Origin: Arthrobacter sp. AFG7.2
GTDB lineage: Bacteria; Actinomycetota; Actinomycetes; Actinomycetales; Micrococcaceae
Assembly: GCF_002892835.1 (NCBI RefSeq)
Contig: NZ_PJMB01000002.1
Coordinates: 434,001 to 498,000 of the forward strand
Direction of reading: 5' to 3'
DNA: 64,000 nucleotides
The first letter of the stretch is position 1, and each line of letters starts with the position of its first letter. The position numbers and the translations under genes were made by a program. Positions 1 through 8,797 of this stretch are shown one piece after another. The notes under the pieces were generated by a model. That model saw only the letters and a list, made by a program, of their open reading frames with translations. It was not told the origin of the DNA and made no database searches.

Positions 1-44
1 CCGGTGGACCGCGTGGCTGGGCGTGGCCACTGGAGCCCTGGGGG

Positions 45-233
45 GTGGCCAGTGACATCCTCCGCCACGCGGTACCTGAGTTTTACTGGGGTTACGGAGT
101 GCTGCTGTGGGTCTGGTTCATCGCAGTTGGTATCGCGCTGATCCGGCTTTCCCCGGGAAAAACGGGCGGTAGATCATCAGCGCCAGCCCCGCAAACAGCA
201 GGGCGAATGCCAGGAACGCCGCCATCAGCGTGA
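45..233 (+). CDS. Possible small single-pass membrane protein
   Basis: A 62-residue frame opens at a GTG and has one strongly hydrophobic stretch at residues 15-35, rich in Trp, Tyr, Leu and Val. An upstream frame that enters from the window edge stops at 53-55, so the two would overlap as a coupled pair. The last 116 bases run antisense to the end of the well-supported minus-strand gene, and the tail after the membrane segment is low-complexity Ala/Pro. It could be a genuine short protein or a chance frame. The function is unknown. Confidence 0.25.
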   Translation: MASDILRHAVPEFYWGYGVLLWVWFIAVGIALIRLSPGKTGGRSSAPAPQTAGRMPGTPPSA

Positions 234-1020
234 GCGACGCATCCGGATCCCCCTTGACGTACATCACCACGGCCATCGAAGCCACCGACGCCGCCAGGAA
301 CGCGTAACCGGTCAGCAGCGGATACATGATCTTCAGCGCCCACCTTGCTCCCAGGAGCAATCCAATCCCTGAAGCAATGGCCGCCGGGACGATGATGCCA
401 AGATCCATCAGCTTCACCATCCAGAAGGGTGTTGGGCTGGATGAATACTCGGTGAGCGCTGCAGGGTCCGTCCAGGCCGCCAATAAGGACCGCAGGTGCT
501 GGCCCACCACAAGGAACACTGCCACCGCCAGCAGGGAGATGCCGGCGGTTTTCCGGGCTGACGGTGACGGGGCGGGCAGGTCCGTGGGGATGGCAGCCAG
601 GGAGAGAACAACCCCGGCCTCGGCGAAAACGAAGACGGCCAGCAACAGCGGGAACCAATACTCCACGTTTCCCGGAAGCCGGAGGTACTCCTGCCCGATG
701 ATTACCTGCGCATAGGTGTAGATGGCGTAGACGCCAATGCCGCTGCCCAGGAGCGGTCCTGCGGGCTGGCTGCGGAACACCAAGACAGCAGCCAGGATTG
801 TGGCCGGGAAAACCACGAACAGGGCTGCCGCGTCACTTCCCACCAACTGGTTGACGGTGGTCTCCGACGTGCGGTATCCCATGAAGCCGAACACCAGGGG
901 CCCCATAAGCGATGCAGCAGCCATGCCGCACCCCAGGGCAACCAGGACAACTGCCAACGCCCGTTCAATCGTCCGCTGCCGCCGTCGGCTCCCCGAAACC
1001 AACCCGGGTGCATTCTTCAT
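118..1020 (-). CDS. Polytopic membrane protein of unknown function
   Basis: This 300-residue protein has about eight hydrophobic segments separated by short loops and a basic N-terminus (RRRQRT), as expected of an integral membrane protein. An ATG at 1020 is preferred over an upstream start because AGGAGGT lies about seven bases before it. No catalytic motif or transporter signature was recognised. A DosR-like palindrome at 1158-1171 lies between this gene and the divergent DUF1508 gene, so the two may share hypoxia-type control. That regulatory link is inference. Confidence 0.75.
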   Translation of the reverse strand: MKNAPGLVSGSRRRQRTIERALAVVLVALGCGMAAASLMGPLVFGFMGYRTSETTVNQLVGSDAAALFVVFPATILAAVLVFRSQPAGPLLGSGIGVYAIYTYAQVIIGQEYLRLPGNVEYWFPLLLAVFVFAEAGVVLSLAAIPTDLPAPSPSARKTAGISLLAVAVFLVVGQHLRSLLAAWTDPAALTEYSSSPTPFWMVKLMDLGIIVPAAIASGIGLLLGARWALKIMYPLLTGYAFLAASVASMAVVMYVKGDPDASLTLMAAFLAFALLFAGLALMIYRPFFPGKAGSARYQLR

Positions 1021-1157
1021 GGTCAACACCTCCTGCAGCGACGTTAGGCACGGACGCCGCGGCCGGATAGAGCCCAACGGCTCTGAAACCACGAAAAACA
1101 GCGACTGCCCCGCAACCCCACCGGCGCACCGGGTTTAACCCAACGAATGGCTGATAC

Positions 1158-1171
1158 GGGACTTTGGCCCC
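1158..1171. promoter_or_regulatory. DosR/DevR-like operator
   Basis: GGGACTTTGGCCCC matches 12 of 14 positions of the known DosR core GGGACTWWAGTCCC. It lies in the 302-base gap between divergent genes, 138 bases from the minus-strand start and 152 bases from the DUF1508 start. A perfect 12-bp palindrome GCGCAGCTGCGC follows at 1176-1187. Two similar boxes occur upstream of the UspA and alcohol dehydrogenase genes in this window. I see no other gene in the gap. Confidence 0.45.
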
Positions 1172-1322
1172 TAATGCGCAGCTGCGCCCGCTGGCAGAGT
1201 GGATGACGGCCCGAAAGATGCACAATGGCTGGGCATTGTGTTGGGCTGCTGCACCGGATGCCGGTGGGCAGATGCGCTCCACACTTTGTTGGAGGCAAGA
1301 CGCTTGAGGGAGAGCACCACGT

Positions 1323-1589
1323 ATGGCAGGAACGTTCGAACTGTTTGTCGATGAGGATTCGCGGATCAGGTTCAGGCTTGTGACGCCGGACGGGCGTGTG
1401 CTTGTGGTGTCCGGACAGTACCAGGACAAACACCAGGCTGCCGCTGCCATCAAGGACGTCCGCGAATGCGCCGGCACGGGTTTGATCCGTGATCTCGCTG
1501 CGAACCCGGTCGAGGCACGGCCGGCCAGGCGCCGCCTTCAGGCCCGGGCGCTCTTTTCCGGCACAACAGGTTCCCTCGGTGCCGCCTAG
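1323..1589 (+). CDS. DUF1508 (YegP-like) domain protein
   Basis: The 88-residue protein begins with a single DUF1508-type repeat: FELFVDEDSRIRFRL, then SGQYQDKHQAAAAIKDVREC. These strand-helix units are normally found in tandem in YegP-like stress proteins of unknown role. The last 35 residues are basic and Ala-rich and not conserved in character. The ribosome-binding site is weak (GAGGGAGAGC). The gene ends 15 bases before the ABC transporter operon, so read-through is possible. It probably makes a small soluble cytoplasmic protein. Confidence 0.75.
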   Translation: MAGTFELFVDEDSRIRFRLVTPDGRVLVVSGQYQDKHQAAAAIKDVRECAGTGLIRDLAANPVEARPARRRLQARALFSGTTGSLGAA

Positions 1590-1604
1590 AACACCGGCTG
1601 CCCC

Positions 1605-2567
1605 GTGACGGCAGAGGTCCAGACCCAAAAGGCCCAGGTCCTGGGCGTCAAAGGCCTGGTCAAACGCTACGGTGACCATACCGTCGTCGACGGCGTGTCC
1701 TTTCACATCGAGGCCGGCGAAACATATGGACTCCTGGGTCCCAACGGGGCGGGCAAGACCACCATCATCTCCATGGTGGCAGGGCTGATCCCGGCAGACT
1801 CCGGATCAATCGAACTGGTTGGTTCCGCCATGACTCCGGCGAGCACTCGGGTCAAGGGCCACATCGGCCTGGTTCCGCAGGAACTCGCCATCTACCCGGA
1901 CCTGACGGCCAAGGAAAACCTCCTGTTCTTCGGCCGGCTCCAGGGCCTCAGCGGCCAGGAACTCAAAGGGCGGACTGCCGAGGTCCTGGAACTCATCGGC
2001 CTGGCGGACCGGGCCGGCGAGCAGACCAAGAAGTTTTCGGGCGGGATGAAACGCCGGCTGAACATCGGCATCGGGCTGCTCCACCGGCCAACCCTGCTGA
2101 TCCTTGATGAACCGACAGTGGGCGTTGACCCCCAGTCCCGCAACTCCATTCTGGAATCGGTGGAAGGGCTTGCCACGGAGGGGATGGCCGTCCTGTACAC
2201 CACCCACTACATGGAGGAGGCTGAGCGCCTCTGTGACCGGATCGCCATCATCGATGAGGGAAAGATCCAGGCTGAGGGCACCCGGAACCAGCTGGTGGAG
2301 CTGACCGGCGGCGTGGACCGCATCGACCTGCACGGCAGTGGAAACACCAGTGCCGCTGCCACCGCGCTGCGGCAGCTGCCCGGCGTCCAGCATGTCGACG
2401 GCGGCGCGTCAGGTTTGGCGCTGACGGTGCACAACGGTCCGGGCCTGCTGGCGCCCATCGTGGCCGAGGCCGGCCGGGCGGGGATGGCATTGACCTCCGT
2501 GGAGATTGTCCGACCCGACCTGGAGTCCGTGTTCCTGCACCTGACCGGCAAGGCCCTGCGGGACTGA
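1605..2567 (+). CDS. ABC-2 type exporter ATP-binding protein
   Basis: A 320-residue ATPase of the DrrA/CcmA type that powers the two permeases encoded next. Walker A is GPNGAGKTT near residue 44, the signature is FSGGMKRRLNIG near 145, Walker B is LLILDEPTVGVD near 165, and the switch His is in TTHYMEE. A C-terminal extension of about 90 residues is typical of drug or lipid exporters in this family. Translation starts at GTG. One base separates its stop from the next GTG, so the three genes form a coupled operon. The substrate cannot be read from sequence; antibiotic or lipid export is the family norm. Confidence 0.93.
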   Translation: MTAEVQTQKAQVLGVKGLVKRYGDHTVVDGVSFHIEAGETYGLLGPNGAGKTTIISMVAGLIPADSGSIELVGSAMTPASTRVKGHIGLVPQELAIYPDLTAKENLLFFGRLQGLSGQELKGRTAEVLELIGLADRAGEQTKKFSGGMKRRLNIGIGLLHRPTLLILDEPTVGVDPQSRNSILESVEGLATEGMAVLYTTHYMEEAERLCDRIAIIDEGKIQAEGTRNQLVELTGGVDRIDLHGSGNTSAAATALRQLPGVQHVDGGASGLALTVHNGPGLLAPIVAEAGRAGMALTSVEIVRPDLESVFLHLTGKALRD

Positions 2568-2568
2568 C

Positions 2569-3741
2569 GTGCGCGGACTGTGGACCATGGTGGCCAACGA
2601 CCTTAGGCAGCGCATCCGGGACAAGTCCGTGTTCATCTTCTCCCTCCTTGTCCCCCTGGCACTCATGGGAGTCCTCAACCTTTCCTTCGGCGGCTTCGAT
2701 ACAGGAAACGTTGACCTGAAGCCCGCCGTCGTCATTGCAAGCTCTGAAGACAGCGGGCAGCTTGGCGCGGCGCTCCTGGAAGCGGTGGACGAACTCCCCG
2801 TCATGGACGTCACCGTCCGGAAGGTCCCTGCGGGCCATGTCAGCCGGGAAACCAAGGACACCGGGGCCGACCTGGGAATCATCCTGCCGGCGGACTTCAC
2901 CACTCGGGTCACCTCCGGGCAGGCACTTTCCGTCCAGCTCGTTGAAGGGGATGCCGCAGGCGTTGAAACAAACGTCCTGATTTCCGTTGTGGACGGGCTC
3001 CTGGAGCAGTTTTCCGCAGGGACTGTAACCGCCGAAGCAGGGGACATTGCCGGACTCCCCCACCAGGTCCTCGGCGGACTGGCCCAGCAGGCCGCCGCCG
3101 GCACCCCTGCCCTGACGCTGTCCGAGGGCCAGGCCTCGGCTGAGCAGCTCTCGCTCAAGGGAACCCTGGTGGCAGGCCAAACCGGACTCTTCCTCCTCTT
3201 CACCGTTGGCTTCGGGGTCCTCGGCCTGCTCGCCGAACGGGAGGAAGGCACACTGTTCAGGCTGCAATCCACACCCGTTGCGCCCGGGACAATCATTGCG
3301 GCCAAGGCCTTGGTCGGGTTCGTTCTGGGCGTGGTGGCAACAACCATCCTGCTGGCCGCGGGCAGCGTCCTCTTCGGCGTCTCGTTTGGCTCACCGGCTG
3401 TGGTGGCACTCCTGGTCCTGGCGGTGGCCGCGGCCGCAACCAGCCTGACGTTCATCGTTGCCCGCCTTGTCCGCAGCGCGGAGCAGGCGAACATCGCGCA
3501 GTCCATCATCGCCATGGTGCTGGGGATCGCCGGCGGCGCGTTCTTCCCCATCGAAGCCTCGGGATTCCTCGCAGCCCTGATGGACCTGAACCCCATTGCG
3601 GCCTTCATCCGCGGCTTGGGCATCGCCTCGGGAGGAGGCGACGTGGCGGACATCGCCGTCCCCCTTGCCGTCATGCTGGGATTTGCCGCCCTGGCCACCC
3701 TGGCATCCCGCCTGCTTCCGGACAGGGGTGCCAGGGCATGA
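2569..3741 (+). CDS. ABC-2 type exporter permease 1
   Basis: A 390-residue integral membrane permease of the ABC-2 (YhgE/DrrB-like) class. One N-terminal membrane helix (about residues 20-40) is followed by a large extracytoplasmic domain of some 170 residues. Five or six more helices fill the C-terminal half, including a GLLAEREEGTLFRLQSTPV motif typical of ABC-2 permeases. It starts with GTG one base after the ATPase stop and overlaps the next permease by four bases (ATGA). It should pair with its neighbour as a heterodimeric channel. Confidence 0.88.
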   Translation: MRGLWTMVANDLRQRIRDKSVFIFSLLVPLALMGVLNLSFGGFDTGNVDLKPAVVIASSEDSGQLGAALLEAVDELPVMDVTVRKVPAGHVSRETKDTGADLGIILPADFTTRVTSGQALSVQLVEGDAAGVETNVLISVVDGLLEQFSAGTVTAEAGDIAGLPHQVLGGLAQQAAAGTPALTLSEGQASAEQLSLKGTLVAGQTGLFLLFTVGFGVLGLLAEREEGTLFRLQSTPVAPGTIIAAKALVGFVLGVVATTILLAAGSVLFGVSFGSPAVVALLVLAVAAAATSLTFIVARLVRSAEQANIAQSIIAMVLGIAGGAFFPIEASGFLAALMDLNPIAAFIRGLGIASGGGDVADIAVPLAVMLGFAALATLASRLLPDRGARA

Positions 3742-4904
3742 AAAGCATCATCGGTATCGCCGTCGTGGAGGTCCGGCTCTTCCTGCGGGACAGGTCCAAC
3801 ATCTTCTTCGTCTTCATCTTTCCCCTCCTGCTGATCCTGCTGCTCGGTTCGCAGTTCGGAGCCAACAGCGGCCAGGCACGCGTGGCACTGTCCGGCGCTC
3901 CTGGCACAGAGCTGGCGAAGGCCCTTGCCGGACAGCTGGAAGAGGACGGCGTCCAGGTGTCAACTGCCGGGCCGGAGACAGTGCGCGACCAGTTGAGCCG
4001 GGGAAGGACCGACGTTGGAATCTTCACCAGCGACGAAGACGCAGCGGCTTACGCAGCGGGCCGGCCCGCCGGCCTCGAAGTGGTGACGGCCTCGCAGTCC
4101 GCCGCGCAGGCAGTGCTGCAGGAGGTCCGCGCCTCCATCCAGGCCGTCAGCACAGAGCGCCGGCAACAGTCCCTCCTTGAATCCGCAGGAGTACCTGCAG
4201 CGGAAGCGGCTGCAGCTCTCGTGCAGGCAAGGACCTCGGTAGAACAGCCACGGGTGGAACTCGTGGACACCGACGACGTCACGCAGGTCTTCCAAGGGCT
4301 GGGCCGGTTCGACCTCGGTGCAGCGCAACAGCTCCTGCTGTTCGTCTTCCTCAGCTCCCTCACGGGTGCCGCCACTTTGATCAAGGCCCGGCGCCTGGGT
4401 GTCATCGCGCGCGTCATGGCGGCTCCGGTTGCAAGCTGGCAGGCCCTGGCGGGCCAGGCGTTGGGGCGGTTCGGAATCGCTGCCGTCCAGGGCGGCTACA
4501 TCATGCTGGGAACAGCATTGCTGTTTGGTGTGGACTGGGGAAATCCCCTCCTGGCAGGGCTGGTTTTGGTGCTCTTCTGCGCGGTCTCGGCCGCAGCGGC
4601 GATGGTGATTGGCTCGCTGATGGATAACGACGCCGCCGCCTCGGGCGTGGGGGTCGGTTTGGGTCTGGTGCTGGCCGGGCTGGGAGGCTCGATGGTACCG
4701 CCGGAGTTCTTTTCCGAAACGCTCCAGGCAGTATCCCGGCTCACGCCGCACCGCTGGGCCTACGACGCTTTTGCGGATATCCAGCGGCATGACGGCACGC
4801 TGGCGGATATCCTCCCGCAACTAGGGGTTCTTGCTGCCATGGCACTGGGCCTGCTGGCTCTTGGGTCATTCCTGCTGCAGCGGAGCCTCAGCCGGGCGCT
4901 GTAG
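3738..4904 (+). CDS. ABC-2 type exporter permease 2
   Basis: A 388-residue permease with the same layout as the preceding gene: one N-terminal membrane helix, a hydrophilic extracytoplasmic region of about 170 residues, then a cluster of five or six helices. The stretch SSLTGAATLIKARRLGVIAR corresponds to the conserved ABC-2 cytoplasmic loop. The ATG overlaps the upstream stop by four bases, which implies translational coupling and co-assembly. A minus-strand gene ends 57 bases downstream, so the operon stops here. Confidence 0.88.
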   Translation: MKSIIGIAVVEVRLFLRDRSNIFFVFIFPLLLILLLGSQFGANSGQARVALSGAPGTELAKALAGQLEEDGVQVSTAGPETVRDQLSRGRTDVGIFTSDEDAAAYAAGRPAGLEVVTASQSAAQAVLQEVRASIQAVSTERRQQSLLESAGVPAAEAAAALVQARTSVEQPRVELVDTDDVTQVFQGLGRFDLGAAQQLLLFVFLSSLTGAATLIKARRLGVIARVMAAPVASWQALAGQALGRFGIAAVQGGYIMLGTALLFGVDWGNPLLAGLVLVLFCAVSAAAAMVIGSLMDNDAAASGVGVGLGLVLAGLGGSMVPPEFFSETLQAVSRLTPHRWAYDAFADIQRHDGTLADILPQLGVLAAMALGLLALGSFLLQRSLSRAL

Positions 4905-4960
4905 CCCGCGCGCTCCAGGCAGGGCCGCCGTCGTACCGCTGCCGGAAGCTGTACCCGCAG

Positions 4961-6409
4961 TCAGAAACTCGACGAACTTCCCGAGCCGGAAAAACTTCCG
5001 CCGCTGCTGCCATAACCTGTGGTGCTGCCGCTTCCGCCGCGGGCGGAGCTGACGCTGCTGACTCCGGTGTTGAGCCCTGAGTTGAAGGTGGCCACGGAGA
5101 AGAAATGGTAGGACGGGTAGACGGTGCCCAGGATGCTTGGCTCGTAGGTACGGCGGCCCTTGTGGTTGAGTCCGTCCTGGGCCGCCTCCATTTCCTTGCG
5201 CATCAGTTGCGCTTCCCGATCGTTCTTCGCGAATCCCTCAATGACGGTATCAGCGTGGTTTTCCAGGAGCACGGCCAGGCGGGACCTCGCCTCGTAGAGG
5301 CGGTCCAGCGCCTTCTCGGGAGTGATCTTTCCTTCGGCCAGCTCCGCCGTCCACCGCTCAATCTCCCGCAGGCTCTGGTCGCGGTAGGACCGCAGCGCCG
5401 CCGCCGTTGCCGAATCCCCCTGCCCGTTGCGCTTGGTGAGGAGTTGCTCCAGCCCCGACAGGTCCTTGCGGAAGGGCGCAAGCTGCCGGTCCCAGGCAGT
5501 GGGCCAGGTGTTGGCCCGGTTCAACAGTGCATTGGTGTCGGCAATGACGTCGTCCAGGGCGTCGAGCTCCGAGGCGGCGTCCGCATACTCCCGGGCGAGT
5601 TTGAGGTTCCTGCGGCGGCTCAGCTCGCGCCCGGACAGCGCGTGCACCTTCTGTGAGAGTTCGCTGGCGGTGTTGTACCGGTTCAGGAAGGTGCGGTGTT
5701 TTTCCAGGACATGGCCGCCGTACCGGGACGATTCCGGAATGGTGCCGGCATTCAGCTCTGTTACCTCGAGATCCATGCTGACGTTGGCATAGCTCTGGTC
5801 GCCGCGGTTGATCTCTTTCCGGCTGGAGGTCCTGGTAACGCCCCGTACGATGATCCAGGCGCCCGCCCCCACAGCAGCCGTTCCGGCTGTCACCCAGGCA
5901 GTGACCAGGAAGGCGGCGGACCGGTACCAGGGCTGGTTGATGAGTTCAGCCGCGCGCCGGACGCCCTCGATTGTGCCGTCCGTCCACTGCGCGTCACGCA
6001 GGAGGTCCTTTGCTGCATCCTGGATGTCGCTGCGCTGCTCGAGCGACACTTTCCGGTCTTCGCCCATGTAGGTACCAACATGGCGGCCCACAGGGTCAAG
6101 GGCGAAGATGAAGAGGCCGTCCGCCCATTTCTGCCCGTCCGCGCTGATCCACTCGGGGTGCCCGGTCCGGGCGAACCTCAGGACCTCTTCATTAAGGTTG
6201 TCCTCTGTCCTGCCGTTATAGGTGTAGACCACAACCCGGGTCGGTTCGTAGAAGTCCAGTCCCTCGAGTGCCGGAACCAACGTGGTGCGGTCCAGCACTC
6301 CTGCCCTGTCCTCCACCTGCACAGACACCGGAGGGACGGCGTAGGCAACCGCAGCGCCGGCCGTCAACAGTGCCGCCACAACCAGCAGCAGGCCAACAAG
6401 CCTGCTCAT
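4961..6409 (-). CDS. TPM/DUF5129-like secreted membrane-anchored protein
   Basis: About 482 residues. The N-terminus is a signal or anchor segment (MSRLVGLLLVVAALLTAGAA), followed by a TPM-like domain (VEDRAGVLD, VVVYTYNGR, ADGLFIFALDP, VGTYMGED). A second membrane helix lies near residue 170, then a long charged helical region, and a Gly/Ser tail ends in SGSSSSF. That Gly/Ser tail is characteristic of TPM-domain membrane proteins. The ATG at 6409 is chosen. A TTG at 6421 with AGGGGGA in front is a serious alternative. TPM domains occur in photosystem repair and phosphatase-like proteins, but the role in actinobacteria is unknown. Confidence 0.75.
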   Translation of the reverse strand: MSRLVGLLLVVAALLTAGAAVAYAVPPVSVQVEDRAGVLDRTTLVPALEGLDFYEPTRVVVYTYNGRTEDNLNEEVLRFARTGHPEWISADGQKWADGLFIFALDPVGRHVGTYMGEDRKVSLEQRSDIQDAAKDLLRDAQWTDGTIEGVRRAAELINQPWYRSAAFLVTAWVTAGTAAVGAGAWIIVRGVTRTSSRKEINRGDQSYANVSMDLEVTELNAGTIPESSRYGGHVLEKHRTFLNRYNTASELSQKVHALSGRELSRRRNLKLAREYADAASELDALDDVIADTNALLNRANTWPTAWDRQLAPFRKDLSGLEQLLTKRNGQGDSATAAALRSYRDQSLREIERWTAELAEGKITPEKALDRLYEARSRLAVLLENHADTVIEGFAKNDREAQLMRKEMEAAQDGLNHKGRRTYEPSILGTVYPSYHFFSVATFNSGLNTGVSSVSSARGGSGSTTGYGSSGGSFSGSGSSSSF

Positions 6410-6629
6410 TATGCTGCCCAATGATTCCCCCTGACTGCTCGCCCGCCGCGGTCCAGGCCGCATTCCACCCGTTGTCCATGGCAACCGCCGCGGTGCCGGG
6501 CCAATTGGGGCATGGGGCTTCCTCGTTTCGTCAGCTTATTGCTACAGCAGCTGCGGGGTGGTCTGCTTGAATGAGCGGGTACACAGGGACCCACCTAAAC
6601 AGCATGGGGTCCCGGAACAAGCCATCACA

Positions 6630-6643
6630 GGGCCGAAAGTCCC
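6630..6643. promoter_or_regulatory. DosR/DevR-like operator before uspA-type gene
   Basis: GGGCCGAAAGTCCC fits the DosR core at 12 of 14 positions (read on the other strand it is GGGACTTTCGGCCC). It ends 20 bases before the UspA start codon. Universal stress protein genes are classic DosR targets in mycobacteria, which supports the assignment. Proximity to the start would place it inside a short leader or overlapping the promoter. Confidence 0.5.
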
Positions 6644-6663
6644 CGACCGGGAACGAGGGAACA

Positions 6664-7536
6664 ATGGCGGAACCAGGATCCATCGTTGCCGGTTACGACG
6701 GCTCGGCTGAAGCTGCAGCCGCCGTCCAGTGGGCGGCGCAGCAGGCGCTTCTGCGTGGCTGTCCCCTCCGTGTAGTGCACGTGTCCATCTGGCCGCTGCT
6801 GACCAAAAACCTGGGTCCGGTTCCTGGTGTTGCGGACAGCGGACTCGAGCGGGCGGCGCAGGCCATTCTTGAGGATGGCGTCAGCCGTGCCAGAGGGGCG
6901 GCACCGGGGCTGGACGTTGAAGGAACGCTGCTCCAGGGACTTCCCGCATCGTACCTCGCCGAGATCTCGGCCGGTGAGGAGATGCTTGTGGTCGGCAGCC
7001 GCGGCTTGGGTGGCTTCCTGGGACTGCTGGTGGGCTCCGTGAGCCTCGAGCTGGCAGCTACCGCGACCTGCCCGGTAGCTGTCATCCGGCCGGACCTTCA
7101 GCCTGGCGGGCCCGTCGTCGTCGCGGTGGACGGATCCGGTTCTCCCGCTGCACTGGCGGACGCGTGTGCGCTCGCAGCCGTCTGGCAGGCGGCCCTCACC
7201 ATCGTCCATGTCCGGCACACCCCACCCGGGTACGGGCTGCGTGGCCAGCCGGACGCTGAGGAACCCGCCGGGGACATCCTGGGTTCCGCCCTGGGCAGGG
7301 CGCGCACCCTGGCACCCTCTGTTCAGGCGGAAGGCAGGATCCTGACGGACACCTCGGTCCCCCACGCCATCATCAAGGCCTCGGAAGGTGCACGGATGCT
7401 GGTTGTGGGAACCAAGGGCCATGGGTTCCTCAGGGAGACCATAGGTTCCACCGCCCACGCGGTCCTGCACCATGCCCGTGGACCGGTCCTCATCTCGCGC
7501 CGCGGCACCGCAGCGCGCAGTGTGGAGGTGCAGTAA
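6664..7536 (+). CDS. Universal stress protein, tandem UspA domains
   Basis: A 290-residue protein with two Usp domains (residues about 5-140 and 150-285). Each carries the ATP-binding pattern with the G-x-G and G-S/T residues: VVGSRGLGGFLGLLVGS and VVGTKGHGFLRETIGS. An upstream in-frame ATG exists, but the ATG at 6664 sits seven bases after GAGGGA and aligns with the domain start (IVAGYDGS). Tandem Usp proteins bind ATP and are induced by hypoxia and stationary phase. The DosR-like box just upstream fits that regulation. Confidence 0.9.
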   Translation: MAEPGSIVAGYDGSAEAAAAVQWAAQQALLRGCPLRVVHVSIWPLLTKNLGPVPGVADSGLERAAQAILEDGVSRARGAAPGLDVEGTLLQGLPASYLAEISAGEEMLVVGSRGLGGFLGLLVGSVSLELAATATCPVAVIRPDLQPGGPVVVAVDGSGSPAALADACALAAVWQAALTIVHVRHTPPGYGLRGQPDAEEPAGDILGSALGRARTLAPSVQAEGRILTDTSVPHAIIKASEGARMLVVGTKGHGFLRETIGSTAHAVLHHARGPVLISRRGTAARSVEVQ

Positions 7537-7583
7537 CAGGGCTCCCCCGCCAACGCCCTTGGCCTTGATGGCGGTGATACCCA

Positions 7584-7597
7584 GGGACCTATGACCC
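7584..7597. promoter_or_regulatory. DosR/DevR-like operator before alcohol dehydrogenase
   Basis: GGGACCTATGACCC matches the DosR core at 11 of 14 positions and lies 84 bases upstream of the dehydrogenase start in a 145-base gap. It is weaker than the other two boxes. It still keeps the GGGAC and CCC half-sites at the right spacing. Confidence 0.4.
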
Positions 7598-7681
7598 TTC
7601 CACCCTGGAACCCATGGGCACATCCTTGAGGTTGATGCAGCACTCGGGAGCGCCCGGATTACCGACCAGCAAGGAGCAGTA

Positions 7682-8737
7682 ATGAAAGCCATTGTCTACG
7701 GCGGACCCGGAAAGAAGTCCTGGACTGACGTGCCGGACCCGTCGATCGTCAATCCCAGTGACGCCATCGTCAAAGTGGACACCACCACCATCTGTGGAAC
7801 GGACCTTCATATCCTCAAGGGCGACGTGCCGGCTGTACAGGAGGGAAGGATCCTGGGCCACGAGGGCGTGGGAACCATTACCGAAGTCGGGTCCTCCGTC
7901 ACCACCCTGAAGCCCGGCGACCGGGTCATCATTTCCTGCATCAAGTCCTGCGGCCACTGCGCCAACTGCAAAACGGGGCTCTATTCCCACTGCCTCGGCG
8001 ATGAAGGCGCCTCCGGGATCGGCTGGGTCTTCGGCCACCTGATTGACGGCACCCAGGCCGAGTACGTCAGGGTTCCCTACGCGGAAAATTCCCTCCACCT
8101 CCTGCCCGAAGGGGTCAGCGACGAACAGGCCGTCATGCTCTCGGACATCCTTCCCACGGGCTTTGAAATAGGGGTCCAGTATGGCCGGGTCAAGCCCGGA
8201 GACACGGTGGCGGTGGTCGGGGCAGGCCCGGTAGGGCTGGCTGCAATCGCCACCGCCGGGCTGTACGGAGCAGCGACCATCATCGCCATTGATCTTGACC
8301 GGAACCGGCTGGAGCAATCCCGCGGGTTCGGCGCCACCGACGTCGTTCTTTCCGGAGACGCGGACTGGAAGGACCAGGTGCTGTCCCGTACGGACGGGCA
8401 GGGCGTCGATGTTGCCATCGAGGCCGTAGGCATTCCGGCCACGTTCAGCATGTGCACCGAGATTGTCCGTCCGGGCGGCACCGTAGCCAACGTGGGGGTG
8501 CACGGCAAAGCAGTGGAACTGCACCTGGAGAACCTCTGGATCCAGAACATCAACATCAGCATGGGCCTGGTGAATGCCAATACAACGCCCATGCTGCTGA
8601 AGCTTGTTGCGCAGAAAAAGTTGCCGGCAGAGAAGTTCGCCACGCACCATTTCCGCTTTGACCAGTTCATGGACGCGTACGACACTTTCGCCCGGGCGGC
8701 AGAGACCAACGCCCTGAAAGTAGTTATCAGCGGCTGA
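7682..8737 (+). CDS. Zinc-dependent alcohol dehydrogenase
   Basis: A 351-residue medium-chain dehydrogenase (GroES-like catalytic domain, then Rossmann domain). It oxidises an alcohol or reduces an aldehyde with NAD(P). The catalytic zinc ligands are Cys in TTICGTDLH and His/Glu in GHEGVGTI. The structural zinc loop is CGHCANCKTGLYSHC near residues 94-108, and the nucleotide-binding Gly motif is VVGAGPVGLAA near 175. AAGGAGCAGTA precedes the ATG. The sequence resembles ADHs of the Zn-dependent adh/threonine dehydrogenase branch. A hypoxia role in NADH recycling is inferred from the upstream DosR-like box. Confidence 0.92.
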   Translation: MKAIVYGGPGKKSWTDVPDPSIVNPSDAIVKVDTTTICGTDLHILKGDVPAVQEGRILGHEGVGTITEVGSSVTTLKPGDRVIISCIKSCGHCANCKTGLYSHCLGDEGASGIGWVFGHLIDGTQAEYVRVPYAENSLHLLPEGVSDEQAVMLSDILPTGFEIGVQYGRVKPGDTVAVVGAGPVGLAAIATAGLYGAATIIAIDLDRNRLEQSRGFGATDVVLSGDADWKDQVLSRTDGQGVDVAIEAVGIPATFSMCTEIVRPGGTVANVGVHGKAVELHLENLWIQNINISMGLVNANTTPMLLKLVAQKKLPAEKFATHHFRFDQFMDAYDTFARAAETNALKVVISG

Positions 8738-8797
8738 TGGGCCAGGGCAGGGGTGTCCACCCGGCCGGCAGCAATACCTTGCACCTATGCTGGTCCA

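Noticed and set aside
2409..3698. Long minus-strand frame opposite the ABC permease
   Set aside because: Its Arg/Ser/Pro/Thr-rich composition is typical of a shadow in high-GC DNA, and the plus-strand permease is certain.
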